Source: an uncultured bacterium (lineage in GTDB: Bacteria; Patescibacteriota; Minisyncoccia; Moranbacterales; GWC2-37-73). From it: DNA of 32,312 bases. A model generated the notes under the pieces. The model did not search any database and was not told where the DNA came from. It saw nothing but the letters and a program-made list of their open reading frames with translations. How positions within the stretch are numbered: position 1 is the stretch's first letter; each line of letters begins with the position of its first letter. The stretch is from contig CAILTR010000090.1 in NCBI GenBank assembly GCA_903837175.1, forward strand, positions 1 through 32,312, written 5' to 3'. A program made the translations under genes and the position numbers. This document shows positions 8,207 through 15,625 of this stretch, one piece after another.

Positions 8207-8353
8207 TCATTCCGGATATCCGTAAAAAATGCCATAAGTACAAAACTCTGCCCAACGTGATGACTTAAAAGCTCTTAAGAAAGAAGCTAGTCTTGACCAT
8301 ATAGAATCATTATTCAAAACTTCTTTCTTGGATGTGCTATTGTTAATTTTCAT
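8207..8353 (-). CDS. Putative 48-aa small protein with strong ribosome-binding site
   Basis: ATG at 8353 is preceded by GGAGGAG with about 7 nt spacing, one of the best Shine-Dalgarno sequences in a window where most genes have none. The product begins MKINNSTSKKEVLNNDS, continues with an amphipathic, basic stretch (WSRLASFLRAFKSSRWAEF) and ends TYGIFYGYPE. No signal peptide or clear membrane span is visible. The frame is open upstream to 8404, but the SD fixes the start at 8353. It lies 95 nt after the DUF2207 gene on the same strand and 16 nt before the 34-aa membrane ORF. I recognise no family. Confidence 0.6.
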   Translation of the reverse strand: MKINNSTSKKEVLNNDSIWSRLASFLRAFKSSRWAEFCTYGIFYGYPE

Positions 8354-8448
8354 GATTCTTTCTCCTCCAAAGAAATCTTGAGTTTTTAAAAAGTTAAAGA
8401 ACAATTGTACCCATATTAAACCAAACCTTTCGAAAAAAGTCCATTTTT

Positions 8449-10179
8449 TTACCAGCCTCCTCCCCCGCCTCCGCCACCACCTCCACCAGCTGAACCAGCA
8501 CCACCGCTGCCGGAAGGCGCTGAAGTTGAAGCGGCAATGCCAGCTGAGAGACTGTCCATCGTACTAGCGAAGATGTCCGCATTGAAAGTTGAAAGATTGC
8601 CCGTATACCAAATAGGCACATGGCTTGCAAAATACTGCTCACCATAAAGTTCTTGCATCTTTTTAATCCAAAGTTTCGTCATACCAAACAGAATAGCGTA
8701 TGGTAAGCACTTTTCAAAAATATTTTCTTTTTCATAAAAAGCCGCCCGATCTTTATCGACGGTTTCCATAAAAAGCTTAAAACCCTTGATTTTCCAATTA
8801 AGCTCCGCGCCTTTTAAGGTACGCTTTGGCATTAGTAGCCCAAAAATAACTAAGCAAGCCACGCTAAGAAGCAGGCTCAGGCCTAGAAAAACCGAGGTTT
8901 CAAAGGATGAAATTGCCACAAAAATTAAAATAACTGCCAGCACCTCAAAAATAATGCCGATATTAAGACCTTTGGTTAAAATTAAACCCTTGTCCTTTAA
9001 ATTTTCTTTGCTGGTCTTGGAGATCGCCGGAAGTTTTTTGTAAAAAGAATCTTTCAAGCTCGAAAGCATGATCACATTCCCAACTTCAAAAATATTTTCC
9101 AGAATTTTCTTTTGAACATTATTGAGAGAGGCTTCACTTTCTGGCTTGTCATTTTTTGTCAGCTCAAAATCCTTGCTGGAAAAAAACAAAATTTTGTTTT
9201 CAACTTCTTTGATGGTGATGAATCCCCTGCTAGCTAGCCAAATTAATTCTGCCGTAATAAAAGTATTATCGAAACCGCCACTTTTTATTAGCATCCCTGC
9301 TTCGGCTGGGGAAAGATTTTCTGGAATTTCATATTCGGCAATAATCGTTTTATTAACCACGGGGTCTTTACCATATTTTTTCCAAACAGCAAAGATGATC
9401 AAGAAAAATGCAATTGGGATCAAACAGAAAAAATACTCCCCATACAACTCCCAAAAGCTTGGCACATATCGCGTAAAAATATTTCTTGGAAAAACTACTG
9501 AAGCTGTAATCCCTTGCTTTTCCAATAAGGTTCCCGTGGAATTAAATTCAAGCACATTTGGAGCGCTCCATTTAAAAGTTGCTAAAGTTTTTTCCTTGGA
9601 GCCAGCGTATCCTGTATAATAGTCAACACCAGCATTATTACTAACTACTTCTTTAGGAAATTCAAGTACTCCATGAAAGTTATCGATCTGTAAATCCCAA
9701 AAATTACCACTGAGATTCCAATAAAGCTCATCCAGACCCTTATCAAAACTTGGGATATCAAAACGAATTGCGTTCTTTACTTTATAGTGAATAACGTACT
9801 CCTTGACTCCCGTCACAGTCGCTTTAGCGTCGCCAATTTTCCAGGTCACCGTGCCATCGCCAGAGTTCTTAATAATCTGATAAGCATAAGCCTTACCTTT
9901 TTTATCCGTGATGCTTAAGAGCTGAATAGGCGTTTGAACCTTTTTCCCATTGAGATTAAGCTGTGTTGGCAGGATGCGAAAAATACCATGCTTGTCCGGA
10001 GCATTCCCACAATCAGCCGTAATTGTTTCCGTAATGTCTAACGAAGAATCCTTATTGACAACAATTCGCGAATCAAAATCTTTCACATACCAATCCGTGA
10101 CATTCTCTCGTGCCAAAGAAAAGTTCGGAAAAAGAAAAAGCATTGCCATAAACATCAACAGAAAGATTTTTTTAGACAT
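8449..10179 (-). CDS. DUF2207 membrane protein with Gly-rich C-terminus
   Basis: 576 aa. A signal peptide (1-23, ending SLA) is followed by an extracytoplasmic beta-rich DUF2207 domain (about 27-235) that begins DWYVKDFDSRIVVNKDSSLDI. A transmembrane helix lies near 248-266. A cytoplasmic segment with a winged-helix-like stretch (LSPAEAGMLIKSGGFDNTFITAELIWLASRGFI) follows. Two further membrane spans lie near 405-448, and the C-terminal region ends in a glycine run closed by Trp. This domain order and the Gly-rich tail are typical of the DUF2207 family, which is common in CPR and Gram-positive bacteria; its biochemical role is unknown. It starts 10 nt after the TIM-barrel gene, so it is probably cotranscribed with rfbC-rfbB. 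A role in envelope or polysaccharide work is inference from that context. Confidence 0.88.
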   Translation of the reverse strand: MSKKIFLLMFMAMLFLFPNFSLARENVTDWYVKDFDSRIVVNKDSSLDITETITADCGNAPDKHGIFRILPTQLNLNGKKVQTPIQLLSITDKKGKAYAYQIIKNSGDGTVTWKIGDAKATVTGVKEYVIHYKVKNAIRFDIPSFDKGLDELYWNLSGNFWDLQIDNFHGVLEFPKEVVSNNAGVDYYTGYAGSKEKTLATFKWSAPNVLEFNSTGTLLEKQGITASVVFPRNIFTRYVPSFWELYGEYFFCLIPIAFFLIIFAVWKKYGKDPVVNKTIIAEYEIPENLSPAEAGMLIKSGGFDNTFITAELIWLASRGFITIKEVENKILFFSSKDFELTKNDKPESEASLNNVQKKILENIFEVGNVIMLSSLKDSFYKKLPAISKTSKENLKDKGLILTKGLNIGIIFEVLAVILIFVAISSFETSVFLGLSLLLSVACLVIFGLLMPKRTLKGAELNWKIKGFKLFMETVDKDRAAFYEKENIFEKCLPYAILFGMTKLWIKKMQELYGEQYFASHVPIWYTGNLSTFNADIFASTMDSLSAGIAASTSAPSGSGGAGSAGGGGGGGGGGGW

Positions 10180-10189
10180 AAATTTAAAA

Positions 10190-10867
10190 TTAGTCGTTTA
10201 AAATATTTTCTAAATATTTTTTCGCTAGCAACTGCTCCTCAAATGAGTTCTCTAATTCCAAGCTGACATAGTACGGCAAAAAATGTTTGTATTCTTTAGT
10301 ATAATCAAGCCACTTTAGTTTTTTCATGTAATGCCTATCAAACCCAATGTAATAGTTTTTGAGGTTGAAAAAGTTGCTGTTAAAAGCTGAAATGTGACAA
10401 CAGCCAATCGGATATTTTTCCAAGGTGCCCATGATCTGCGCATACTCAGGTCTTCTGCGAATTCTGGAAGATGCAAGATGGGAAGTGTCTAGACATATTC
10501 CGGCGCAATGCTCAATTGCCTCAACCGGAAGAAGGCAATGATGATTTTCAACATATATCTTTGACATATATTTTTGATAGAGCGGGACGTCCACATGACT
10601 AATGTGAATATTGTATACTTGAGTTTTATATTTTTTCTCAAAAAGCTCCAGCTCCCAAGCTTCCATATTGTCACGAAGATGCACGTGCGGAATTTCCAAA
10701 TCCTCGATAGTCGCAAGCAAAGCATACAACTCCTTTCTTTTTTCCAACTTGAAAAAAGTTGGAAAAAGGGCAATTCTTTTAATCCCAAGCTTTTTCATTT
10801 CTTCAACTTTTGCTTGCCAATCTGACCCTGGCGTCGTCGTCAACCCCAAAAGAATTTCGTGTTTCAT
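10190..10867 (-). CDS. Xylose isomerase-like TIM-barrel protein
   Basis: 225 aa. Histidines and acidic residues fall at the ends of predicted strands as in the AP_endonuc_2/sugar isomerase superfamily: HVHLRDN near 61-67, YNIHISHVD near 85-93, GICLDTSH near 123-130, CCHISAFN near 156-163 and SLELEN near 206-211. These residues usually bind a divalent metal. The protein is shorter than sugar isomerases or endonuclease IV (about 270-285 aa). The substrate is unknown. Its ATG overlaps the stop of rfbB by 4 nt (ATGA), so translation is probably coupled to dTDP-glucose dehydratase. A role in a sugar pathway, for example epimerisation of a glycan precursor, is inference. Confidence 0.8.
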   Translation of the reverse strand: MKHEILLGLTTTPGSDWQAKVEEMKKLGIKRIALFPTFFKLEKRKELYALLATIEDLEIPHVHLRDNMEAWELELFEKKYKTQVYNIHISHVDVPLYQKYMSKIYVENHHCLLPVEAIEHCAGICLDTSHLASSRIRRRPEYAQIMGTLEKYPIGCCHISAFNSNFFNLKNYYIGFDRHYMKKLKWLDYTKEYKHFLPYYVSLELENSFEEQLLAKKYLENILND

Positions 10868-11868
10868 TTCTGGTATTGTTTTAGGTAATATTTTTCATAC
10901 TCTCCGCTTTTAACATTCCTCCACCAAGCTTCATTTTCTAAAAACCAGGTGACCGTTTTCAAAAGACCTTCCTCAAAAGTTACCTGGGGCTCCCAACCAA
11001 GCTCATTTTTGATTTTGGAAAAATCAATTGCATAGCGCTTGTCATGTCCTTTTCTATCTTCAACATATTCAAGCATACTTTCATCCTTATGCAGTAAGTC
11101 TAAAATAGTTTTAGCAATTTCGAGGTTCGGTTTTTCACCATTGCCACCAACGCAATAAGTTTCCCCTATTTTTCCACGATGAATAATTAGGTCAATCGCC
11201 TTGCAATGATCTTCGACATATAGCCAATCACGAACTTGTAAACCATTGCCATAGATTGGAATTTTTTTATCTTCAATTAAATTTGTAATAATAAGTGGGA
11301 TAAGTTTTTCTGGAAAATGATATGGCCCGTAATTATTTGAACAATTTGAAATTGTGATTGGCAAGTTATGAGTGTGGAAATAGGCGCGGACGAGGTGGTC
11401 ACTGCCAGCTTTGGAAGCGCTATATGGACTGCGCGGGTCATAGGGCGTGGTTTCGGAAAAGGGCTTATCTTCAGCACTTAAAGAACCAAAAACTTCATCC
11501 GTAGAGACGTGGTGAAAACGCTTATTTCCTGCTTGCCTGGCCGCTTCCAAAAGGGTGTGGGTTCCAACCACATTTGTGCGTACAAAGGCCTCTGAGTCCA
11601 AAATAGAGCGGTCTACGTGCGATTCGGCAGCAAAATGGACGACGATGTCAACTTTTGAGACTAACTCTGCAACTAGCTCTTTATCGCAAATATCCCCTTT
11701 AATAAAGGTATATCTGGCTTCGCTTTCGAATTCCTTCAGGTTTTCTAAATTTCCCGCGTAAGTCAACGCGTCTAAATTAATAATTTCATAGTCATGGTAA
11801 GTTTTGAGAATGTGATGGATAAAGTTGGATCCAATAAATCCAGCCCCACCGGTAACAAGTAATTTCAT
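10864..11868 (-). CDS. rfbB: dTDP-glucose 4,6-dehydratase
   Basis: Second step of dTDP-L-rhamnose synthesis: NAD-dependent conversion of dTDP-glucose to dTDP-4-keto-6-deoxyglucose. The start at 11868 gives MKLLVTGGAGFIGSN, the normal beginning with the GxxGxxG NAD motif at 7-13. The frame is open 7 codons upstream (ATG 11889), but that extension is encoded by spacer repeats. The substrate and catalytic residues are visible: HFAAESHVDRSI near 78-89, STDEVFG with Thr123-Asp124-Glu125, and YSASK with Tyr149 and Lys153. NCSNNYGPYHFPEKLIPL and the RDWLYVEDHC block also match. The 334-aa length is normal. It overlaps the TIM-barrel gene by 4 nt and follows rfbC after about 93 nt of ATGTTTTATG-like words. 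Confidence 0.96.
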   Translation of the reverse strand: MKLLVTGGAGFIGSNFIHHILKTYHDYEIINLDALTYAGNLENLKEFESEARYTFIKGDICDKELVAELVSKVDIVVHFAAESHVDRSILDSEAFVRTNVVGTHTLLEAARQAGNKRFHHVSTDEVFGSLSAEDKPFSETTPYDPRSPYSASKAGSDHLVRAYFHTHNLPITISNCSNNYGPYHFPEKLIPLIITNLIEDKKIPIYGNGLQVRDWLYVEDHCKAIDLIIHRGKIGETYCVGGNGEKPNLEIAKTILDLLHKDESMLEYVEDRKGHDKRYAIDFSKIKNELGWEPQVTFEEGLLKTVTWFLENEAWWRNVKSGEYEKYYLKQYQK

Positions 11869-11961
11869 AGAGCATGGAACATGAAACATGGAACATATGA
11901 TACAAAATAAATTTTATGAGTTTGTATTCTTGCTCTATGTTTTATGTTTTGTGTTATGTTT

Positions 11962-12507
11962 TTAAAATGGTGAATCCAGATCTTTAAATAAAATTCCCTT
12001 TAAATCTTTTTCAGACAAAATCGGATCTTCAAGTGGCCAATATATTTTTAGGGTTGGGTCGTTCCAGATAATAGCGCCTTCACTTTCAGGGGCGTAATAG
12101 TTGTCACATTTATATTGGAATTCGGTATAGTCTACTAGGGTGCAAAAACCGTGGGCAAAACCTCGGGGAACAAAAAGCATTAGATGGTTGTCGTCAGTTA
12201 GTTCAAAACCTTCCCATTGTCCGAAAGTCGGCGAATCCTTGCGTAAATCAACAATCACATCATAGGCAGCGCCCTTGGTCACTCGCACAAGTTTAGCTTG
12301 GGTGTGTGGTGGGTCTTGAAAATGCAGTCCACGTAGCACGCCTTTTGTGACTGACATGGAGTGATTGTCTTGCACAAAATCAGCTTCGATTCCAAGTTCG
12401 GCAAATTTCTGCTTGGAATAATTTTCCGTGAAAAAACCACGTTCATCTTGAAAAAATTTAAGCTTTAATAAATACGCACCGTTGAGAGTTTTTTTGACTA
12501 TTTCCAT
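11962..12507 (-). CDS. rfbC: dTDP-4-dehydrorhamnose 3,5-epimerase
   Basis: Third step of dTDP-L-rhamnose synthesis. It is a cupin-fold enzyme of 181 aa, the usual length. Motifs are DERGFFTENY (21-30), QDNHSMSVTKGVLRGLHFQ with catalytic His62, VDLRKDSPTFGQW (86-98), FVPRGFAHGF (112-121) and QYKCDNYY (131-138), which holds the conserved Tyr. ATG at 12507 has an AGGA a few bases upstream. A terminator for the preceding small gene lies at 12611-12644, so rfbC probably has its own promoter. TATACT at 12595-12600 could be the -10, but no good -35 is seen. The leader repeats TACAAATATACAAA at 12514-12527 and 12533-12546. Confidence 0.96.
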   Translation of the reverse strand: MEIVKKTLNGAYLLKLKFFQDERGFFTENYSKQKFAELGIEADFVQDNHSMSVTKGVLRGLHFQDPPHTQAKLVRVTKGAAYDVIVDLRKDSPTFGQWEGFELTDDNHLMLFVPRGFAHGFCTLVDYTEFQYKCDNYYAPESEGAIIWNDPTLKIYWPLEDPILSEKDLKGILFKDLDSPF

Positions 12508-12610
12508 AAATCCTACAAATATACAAATTAATTACAAATATACAAAAATTCTAAAATTACTAGTTACTGATTACTTATCGCACGTATTTATCATAGTATA
12601 TTTTAGGGAA

Positions 12611-12644
12611 AATAAAAAGGGTAGCTATAACGTAGTAGCTACCC
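12611..12644 (-). terminator. Rho-independent terminator of the 92-aa gene
   Basis: GGGTAGCTA pairs with TAGCTACCC (9 bp, 8-nt loop, 12619-12644). On the minus strand the stem is followed by TTTTTATT. It lies 41 nt after the stop of the small gene and ahead of rfbC. Confidence 0.85.
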
Positions 12645-12685
12645 TTGAAAAACTGGAACCATCTTTATCAGTCGTCCATAGATAC

Positions 12686-12964
12686 CTAATGGACTGGCTG
12701 ATTTTTTACATACAGGATTTTTTGCGGAGTTGCAACTAATCTCTTTGCCATATTTTCTGAAACATAATATTGAGGCGTTGCCATTACGGTAACTAAAAAT
12801 TTGGACTCCTTGAAGGAATCAAGATACTTGAGGAAGTCTTGAATATTTCCCATAAAGAATTTGTCCATTTCGCCGCTAGCTACTAAATTAATGGCCCTAA
12901 GCCAGTATTTTTCTTTAAGCAAGCCTCCTAATCTAACAGAGGGAATAAAAATAACTTTCAGCAT
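12686..12964 (-). CDS. Orphan 92-aa protein of unknown function
   Basis: ATG at 12964 has GGAG five nt upstream, which argues against the GTG two codons earlier, because that GTG overlaps the SD. The product is a soluble-looking alpha/beta protein beginning MLKVIFIPSVRLGGLLKEKY and ending KILYVKNQPVH. It contains no signal peptide, membrane span or cysteine. I recognise no family. It lies 47 nt after the DUF4012 gene on the same strand and is closed by a strong terminator, so it is the last gene of the glycosyltransferase-Wzz-DUF4012 stretch. The SD and terminator, not homology, support it as a real gene. Confidence 0.65.
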   Translation of the reverse strand: MLKVIFIPSVRLGGLLKEKYWLRAINLVASGEMDKFFMGNIQDFLKYLDSFKESKFLVTVMATPQYYVSENMAKRLVATPQKILYVKNQPVH

Positions 12965-13011
12965 TATCACTCCATTGGTTAAATTATGGGAAAGTACTAA
13001 AAAAATCTATC

Positions 13012-14352
13012 TTAATCTAAAACCTCCGAAAATTCTTCTGTTGTCCCATCGGCATTTTTAAGTTGGATGGAGACTGGCTCGGCGGTGATGCCGGCTTGTT
13101 TTTGGATTTTTAAATTATACTCATTTTTTACCGACGCTGGCAAATTATATTTAATTTCAACAACCTTAGGAGTTCCAATTGGAACGCGGATGATTGAACC
13201 AAAATATTTCTTGCCAAACTCGGTGCCAAAGTTAGGACTGTTAAAATTTTGTTGCGAAACCAGCCAAGCCTCAGCCGGCACGTAAACACGCAAATAGCTA
13301 GTATAATCCCTCGTCATCCAATCTTTCTGTTTAGCAGTATGCTCGTAAGTAATTTTTAAACTTGCTTGCGGAATTTCACCAGTAAGATCGACCGCGTAGT
13401 TAAAGGAGCGTTTAATATAGTAATCGCTTTTAAACGAACCCAGATTAGCGTCAACGAGCATCAAGAAGTCTTGCTTCCAAGCCTGGTCGATTGCGCCGGT
13501 CCAGGAAACTGCTTGGGCGGTTTGTTGTAAGCTAGGGTTTTTAAAATAAAGCTGGATATCTTTTTGATTTAAATCCTGAATTAAAATTTTGGCTAGTTGA
13601 AATTTTTGGGAAATTGAAAAAGCTAAGACTTTTTTCTCGATTTCGCTACCTAGGGCGCTCATGACTGATTTTCTTTTGTCCCTAGAAATCCCCTGCTCCT
13701 CGAAAGCTTTTTCGACTTGGTATTCCAGCGAAATAATTGCGTCTTCGCTCTTATAAGTCCCCGGATAACCTTCGACTTGAATTGGGCCGGTAATTTTTAA
13801 AATCGAGGTTAGCATATTAGCGGTAATTCCAACTACGCCGTCGAATTTTTCACTACCGCCACCTAGATAGTAAAAGTCTAAAGCTTGTTTGGCGTTAGTT
13901 TCGAAATCAGGCGAAAAATTACTGTCGCGCATCTTCCAAAAATCAACGTAGCCCAATTCTCGCATAGGATAAGGTGGCGCAACAGTGTTAGGAATTTGCC
14001 CGTCAAAATTAGAAAGATCTTGAGTTTCCATGGAAACAATCTTTCCGCCTTTTAATTTAACGATTGCAAAAGCCCCGATAAATCCTCCGCCCGGACGAAG
14101 CTCTAGATTATTTTGAAATAAAACTAAAAGCGTTTTTTCTTGATTATCCAGCGCTAGAAACTGACCGCCTAAAACCGCCAAGGCTTGAAATTGTTTTTTC
14201 TGCGTGCTTTCAATTGGGAAGATTCCAATAACTCCTGAAACCGTTTCGCCCAGTCCCCTATTTCTGATATTCCAAAAGAAGAACCAACCCACCAAAAAAA
14301 TTCCGGCAAGTGTCCAGAAAATCAGCCAAAATTTTAGAGTTCGATTTTTCAT
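13012..14352 (-). CDS. DUF4012 envelope protein
   Basis: 446 aa with one N-terminal membrane helix (about 9-28) and a large extracytoplasmic part. The DUF4012 hallmark is LVLFQNNLELRPGGGFIGAF (about 76-95), followed by QDLSNFDGQIPN and the 'PYPMRELGYVDFWKMRDSNFSPDF' region. A later FDGVVGITANMLTSILKITGPI segment also matches. DUF4012 resembles LytR-CpsA-Psr-associated envelope proteins and is often found beside polysaccharide genes in CPR and Actinobacteria; its reaction is not established. Here it lies between the Wzz-like gene and the rhamnose genes, consistent with a role in exporting or attaching surface glycan (inference). Confidence 0.88.
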   Translation of the reverse strand: MKNRTLKFWLIFWTLAGIFLVGWFFFWNIRNRGLGETVSGVIGIFPIESTQKKQFQALAVLGGQFLALDNQEKTLLVLFQNNLELRPGGGFIGAFAIVKLKGGKIVSMETQDLSNFDGQIPNTVAPPYPMRELGYVDFWKMRDSNFSPDFETNAKQALDFYYLGGGSEKFDGVVGITANMLTSILKITGPIQVEGYPGTYKSEDAIISLEYQVEKAFEEQGISRDKRKSVMSALGSEIEKKVLAFSISQKFQLAKILIQDLNQKDIQLYFKNPSLQQTAQAVSWTGAIDQAWKQDFLMLVDANLGSFKSDYYIKRSFNYAVDLTGEIPQASLKITYEHTAKQKDWMTRDYTSYLRVYVPAEAWLVSQQNFNSPNFGTEFGKKYFGSIIRVPIGTPKVVEIKYNLPASVKNEYNLKIQKQAGITAEPVSIQLKNADGTTEEFSEVLD

Positions 14353-14419
14353 AGAAGGTAGCTACTGAACTAGCAAGCTCTACAAGCCTCTTAGTGTTTT
14401 AAAAGAGTCGTGGTAGCAC

Positions 14420-14434
14420 GGAGGCTTAGCCTCC
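14420..14434. other. Perfect short hairpin between wzz-like and DUF4012 genes
   Basis: GGAGGC and GCCTCC flank a 3-nt loop. The stem would continue outward through GTGGTAGCAC on the left, but the right flank has diverged. No T run follows on either strand, so it is more likely a spacer repeat or a processing hairpin than a terminator. Confidence 0.4.
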
Positions 14435-14487
14435 AACGTCTTGCTTGCTTTTTATGTTATGTGTTTTATGTTCTATGCTCTATGAAA

Positions 14488-15558
14488 TTAGATTTCCCCT
14501 TTCAGTAATTGATTTAATCTTTCCTTGAGTTCCTCAGGCGTTGGCTCGTGAATCTTTGCTACGACTGGAACAACTTCCTCAACCGCCTCTTCGTTTAAAG
14601 CAGGCTCACTTTCAACCATTGGCCCAAAACTAAAATCAAAATCACCAATTGGTAAGTTACTTGGGGCAGTCGCCTTCTCACCAATATTATGCACGGGCAT
14701 CTCGGGAAAATTCGGATAAACGCTGCGGCTCACAATTTCTTGTAAATGCTCAACTTCTTTTGCAAGAGTTTGTGGTTGCGCAGGTTTTTCAATTGCAGGT
14801 ATTTCTCTTGGCTCAACAGCTAGCGCTGGTTGCCTTGTAATTAAAGTTTCTGGCGTAGTTTCAGCTTCGTATAAATTTTCCAAAGCTTCTAAGGGCATTG
14901 GCTCGATAGCTGTCTTCTTTTGATTTAGCTTTCGAAGCGGATTATTTTTAAAAATATCTGGTAGTCCAACCGTCTTTCTTTCCAGCGTTATAATTTTTTC
15001 AATTAAAATTGCCACTGAGCTACCCAGGATAATACTAATTAAAACTAGCCAGGGCCAACCAGCCACACTTGTTTTTGTAATCGGGCCATCAATAATTCGC
15101 AAGTCAACATCGTCCTTAACATTATAATACGCGCTAGTCACGTCAAAGATTGTGCGCGCAGTCTTAGCGGCTACTAAATCAGCGCTGCCTTCGTTGCTAC
15201 TTGAAATTGAAAAGACGATAGTTGAACTTTTTTCTTCAATTTGTTCAATTGAGAGCATTTCATTCCAAACTTGTTTTCGTATCTCTGGCCTTTCTCCTGC
15301 GGAAGAGTCCTGAAAAGCAGGATTATCTTTTAGGAGCCGGTCATAAAAAGCCAGCGACTTCGAAAGTTGCACAATATTATTTAGGATTTGATCTTTCTGT
15401 TTAGTCGCTACGGCTGATTTGGGAATAGCTAGAATAGTTACCTCGCTTTTATAAGTTCTGAATTTTGAAAAGCCAAGCAGAAAAAAAGCCAAGCCAAAAA
15501 GAGCAGCTAAAATAACTGTGCGCGGATTAAGGTTAAATTTTTTAAGCGTGTTTTTCAT
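14488..15558 (-). CDS. Wzz-like polysaccharide chain-length/co-polymerase protein
   Basis: 356 aa. The first membrane helix is near 14-31, followed by TYKSEVTILAIPKS and an extracytoplasmic region of about 130 residues. The second helix is near 167-187 (WPWLVLISIILGSSVAILIE). This two-helix layout, with a short DLRIIDGPI stretch before the second helix, is that of Wzz/KpsE/CapA polysaccharide co-polymerases. The typical Pro-rich motif near the second helix is only partly present. The cytoplasmic tail (188-356) is long, acidic and Pro/Glu-rich and ends PEELKERLNQLLKGEI. It has no Walker motifs, so no fused BY-kinase. The protein probably controls the length or export of a surface glycan together with the neighbouring glycosyltransferase and DUF4012 gene (inference). 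Confidence 0.75.
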   Translation of the reverse strand: MKNTLKKFNLNPRTVILAALFGLAFFLLGFSKFRTYKSEVTILAIPKSAVATKQKDQILNNIVQLSKSLAFYDRLLKDNPAFQDSSAGERPEIRKQVWNEMLSIEQIEEKSSTIVFSISSSNEGSADLVAAKTARTIFDVTSAYYNVKDDVDLRIIDGPITKTSVAGWPWLVLISIILGSSVAILIEKIITLERKTVGLPDIFKNNPLRKLNQKKTAIEPMPLEALENLYEAETTPETLITRQPALAVEPREIPAIEKPAQPQTLAKEVEHLQEIVSRSVYPNFPEMPVHNIGEKATAPSNLPIGDFDFSFGPMVESEPALNEEAVEEVVPVVAKIHEPTPEELKERLNQLLKGEI

Positions 15559-15575
15559 TATATTACAGACCGATT

Positions 15576-15608
15576 CGAATCTACGAATGAATTTCGAATC
15601 TACGAATG
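15576..15608. repeat. Tandem 14-mer CGAATCTACGAATG
   Basis: Two copies at 15576-15589 and 15595-15608, 19 nt apart, sit just after the glycosyltransferase gene. A third copy at 16815-16828 sits just before it. The gene is therefore flanked by the same word. Confidence 0.6.
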
Positions 15609-15625
15609 CTTATGATTTATATTGT

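Noticed and set aside
8000-8260. 86-codon plus-strand ORF
   Set aside because: It runs through a minus-strand terminator and antisense to the two small ORFs; no start signal or family features.
8394-8645. 83-codon minus-strand ORF
   Set aside because: It overlaps the 3' end of the DUF2207 gene out of frame and owes its openness to the glycine-codon run.
9122-9619. 165-codon plus-strand ORF
   Set aside because: It lies antisense inside the DUF2207 gene, whose domain order is clear; it has no recognisable motif and is a reading-frame shadow.
10864-11889. Longer rfbB frame starting at 11889
   Set aside because: The extra seven residues are encoded by the ATGGAACATG spacer repeat; ATG 11868 gives the family's normal N-terminus.
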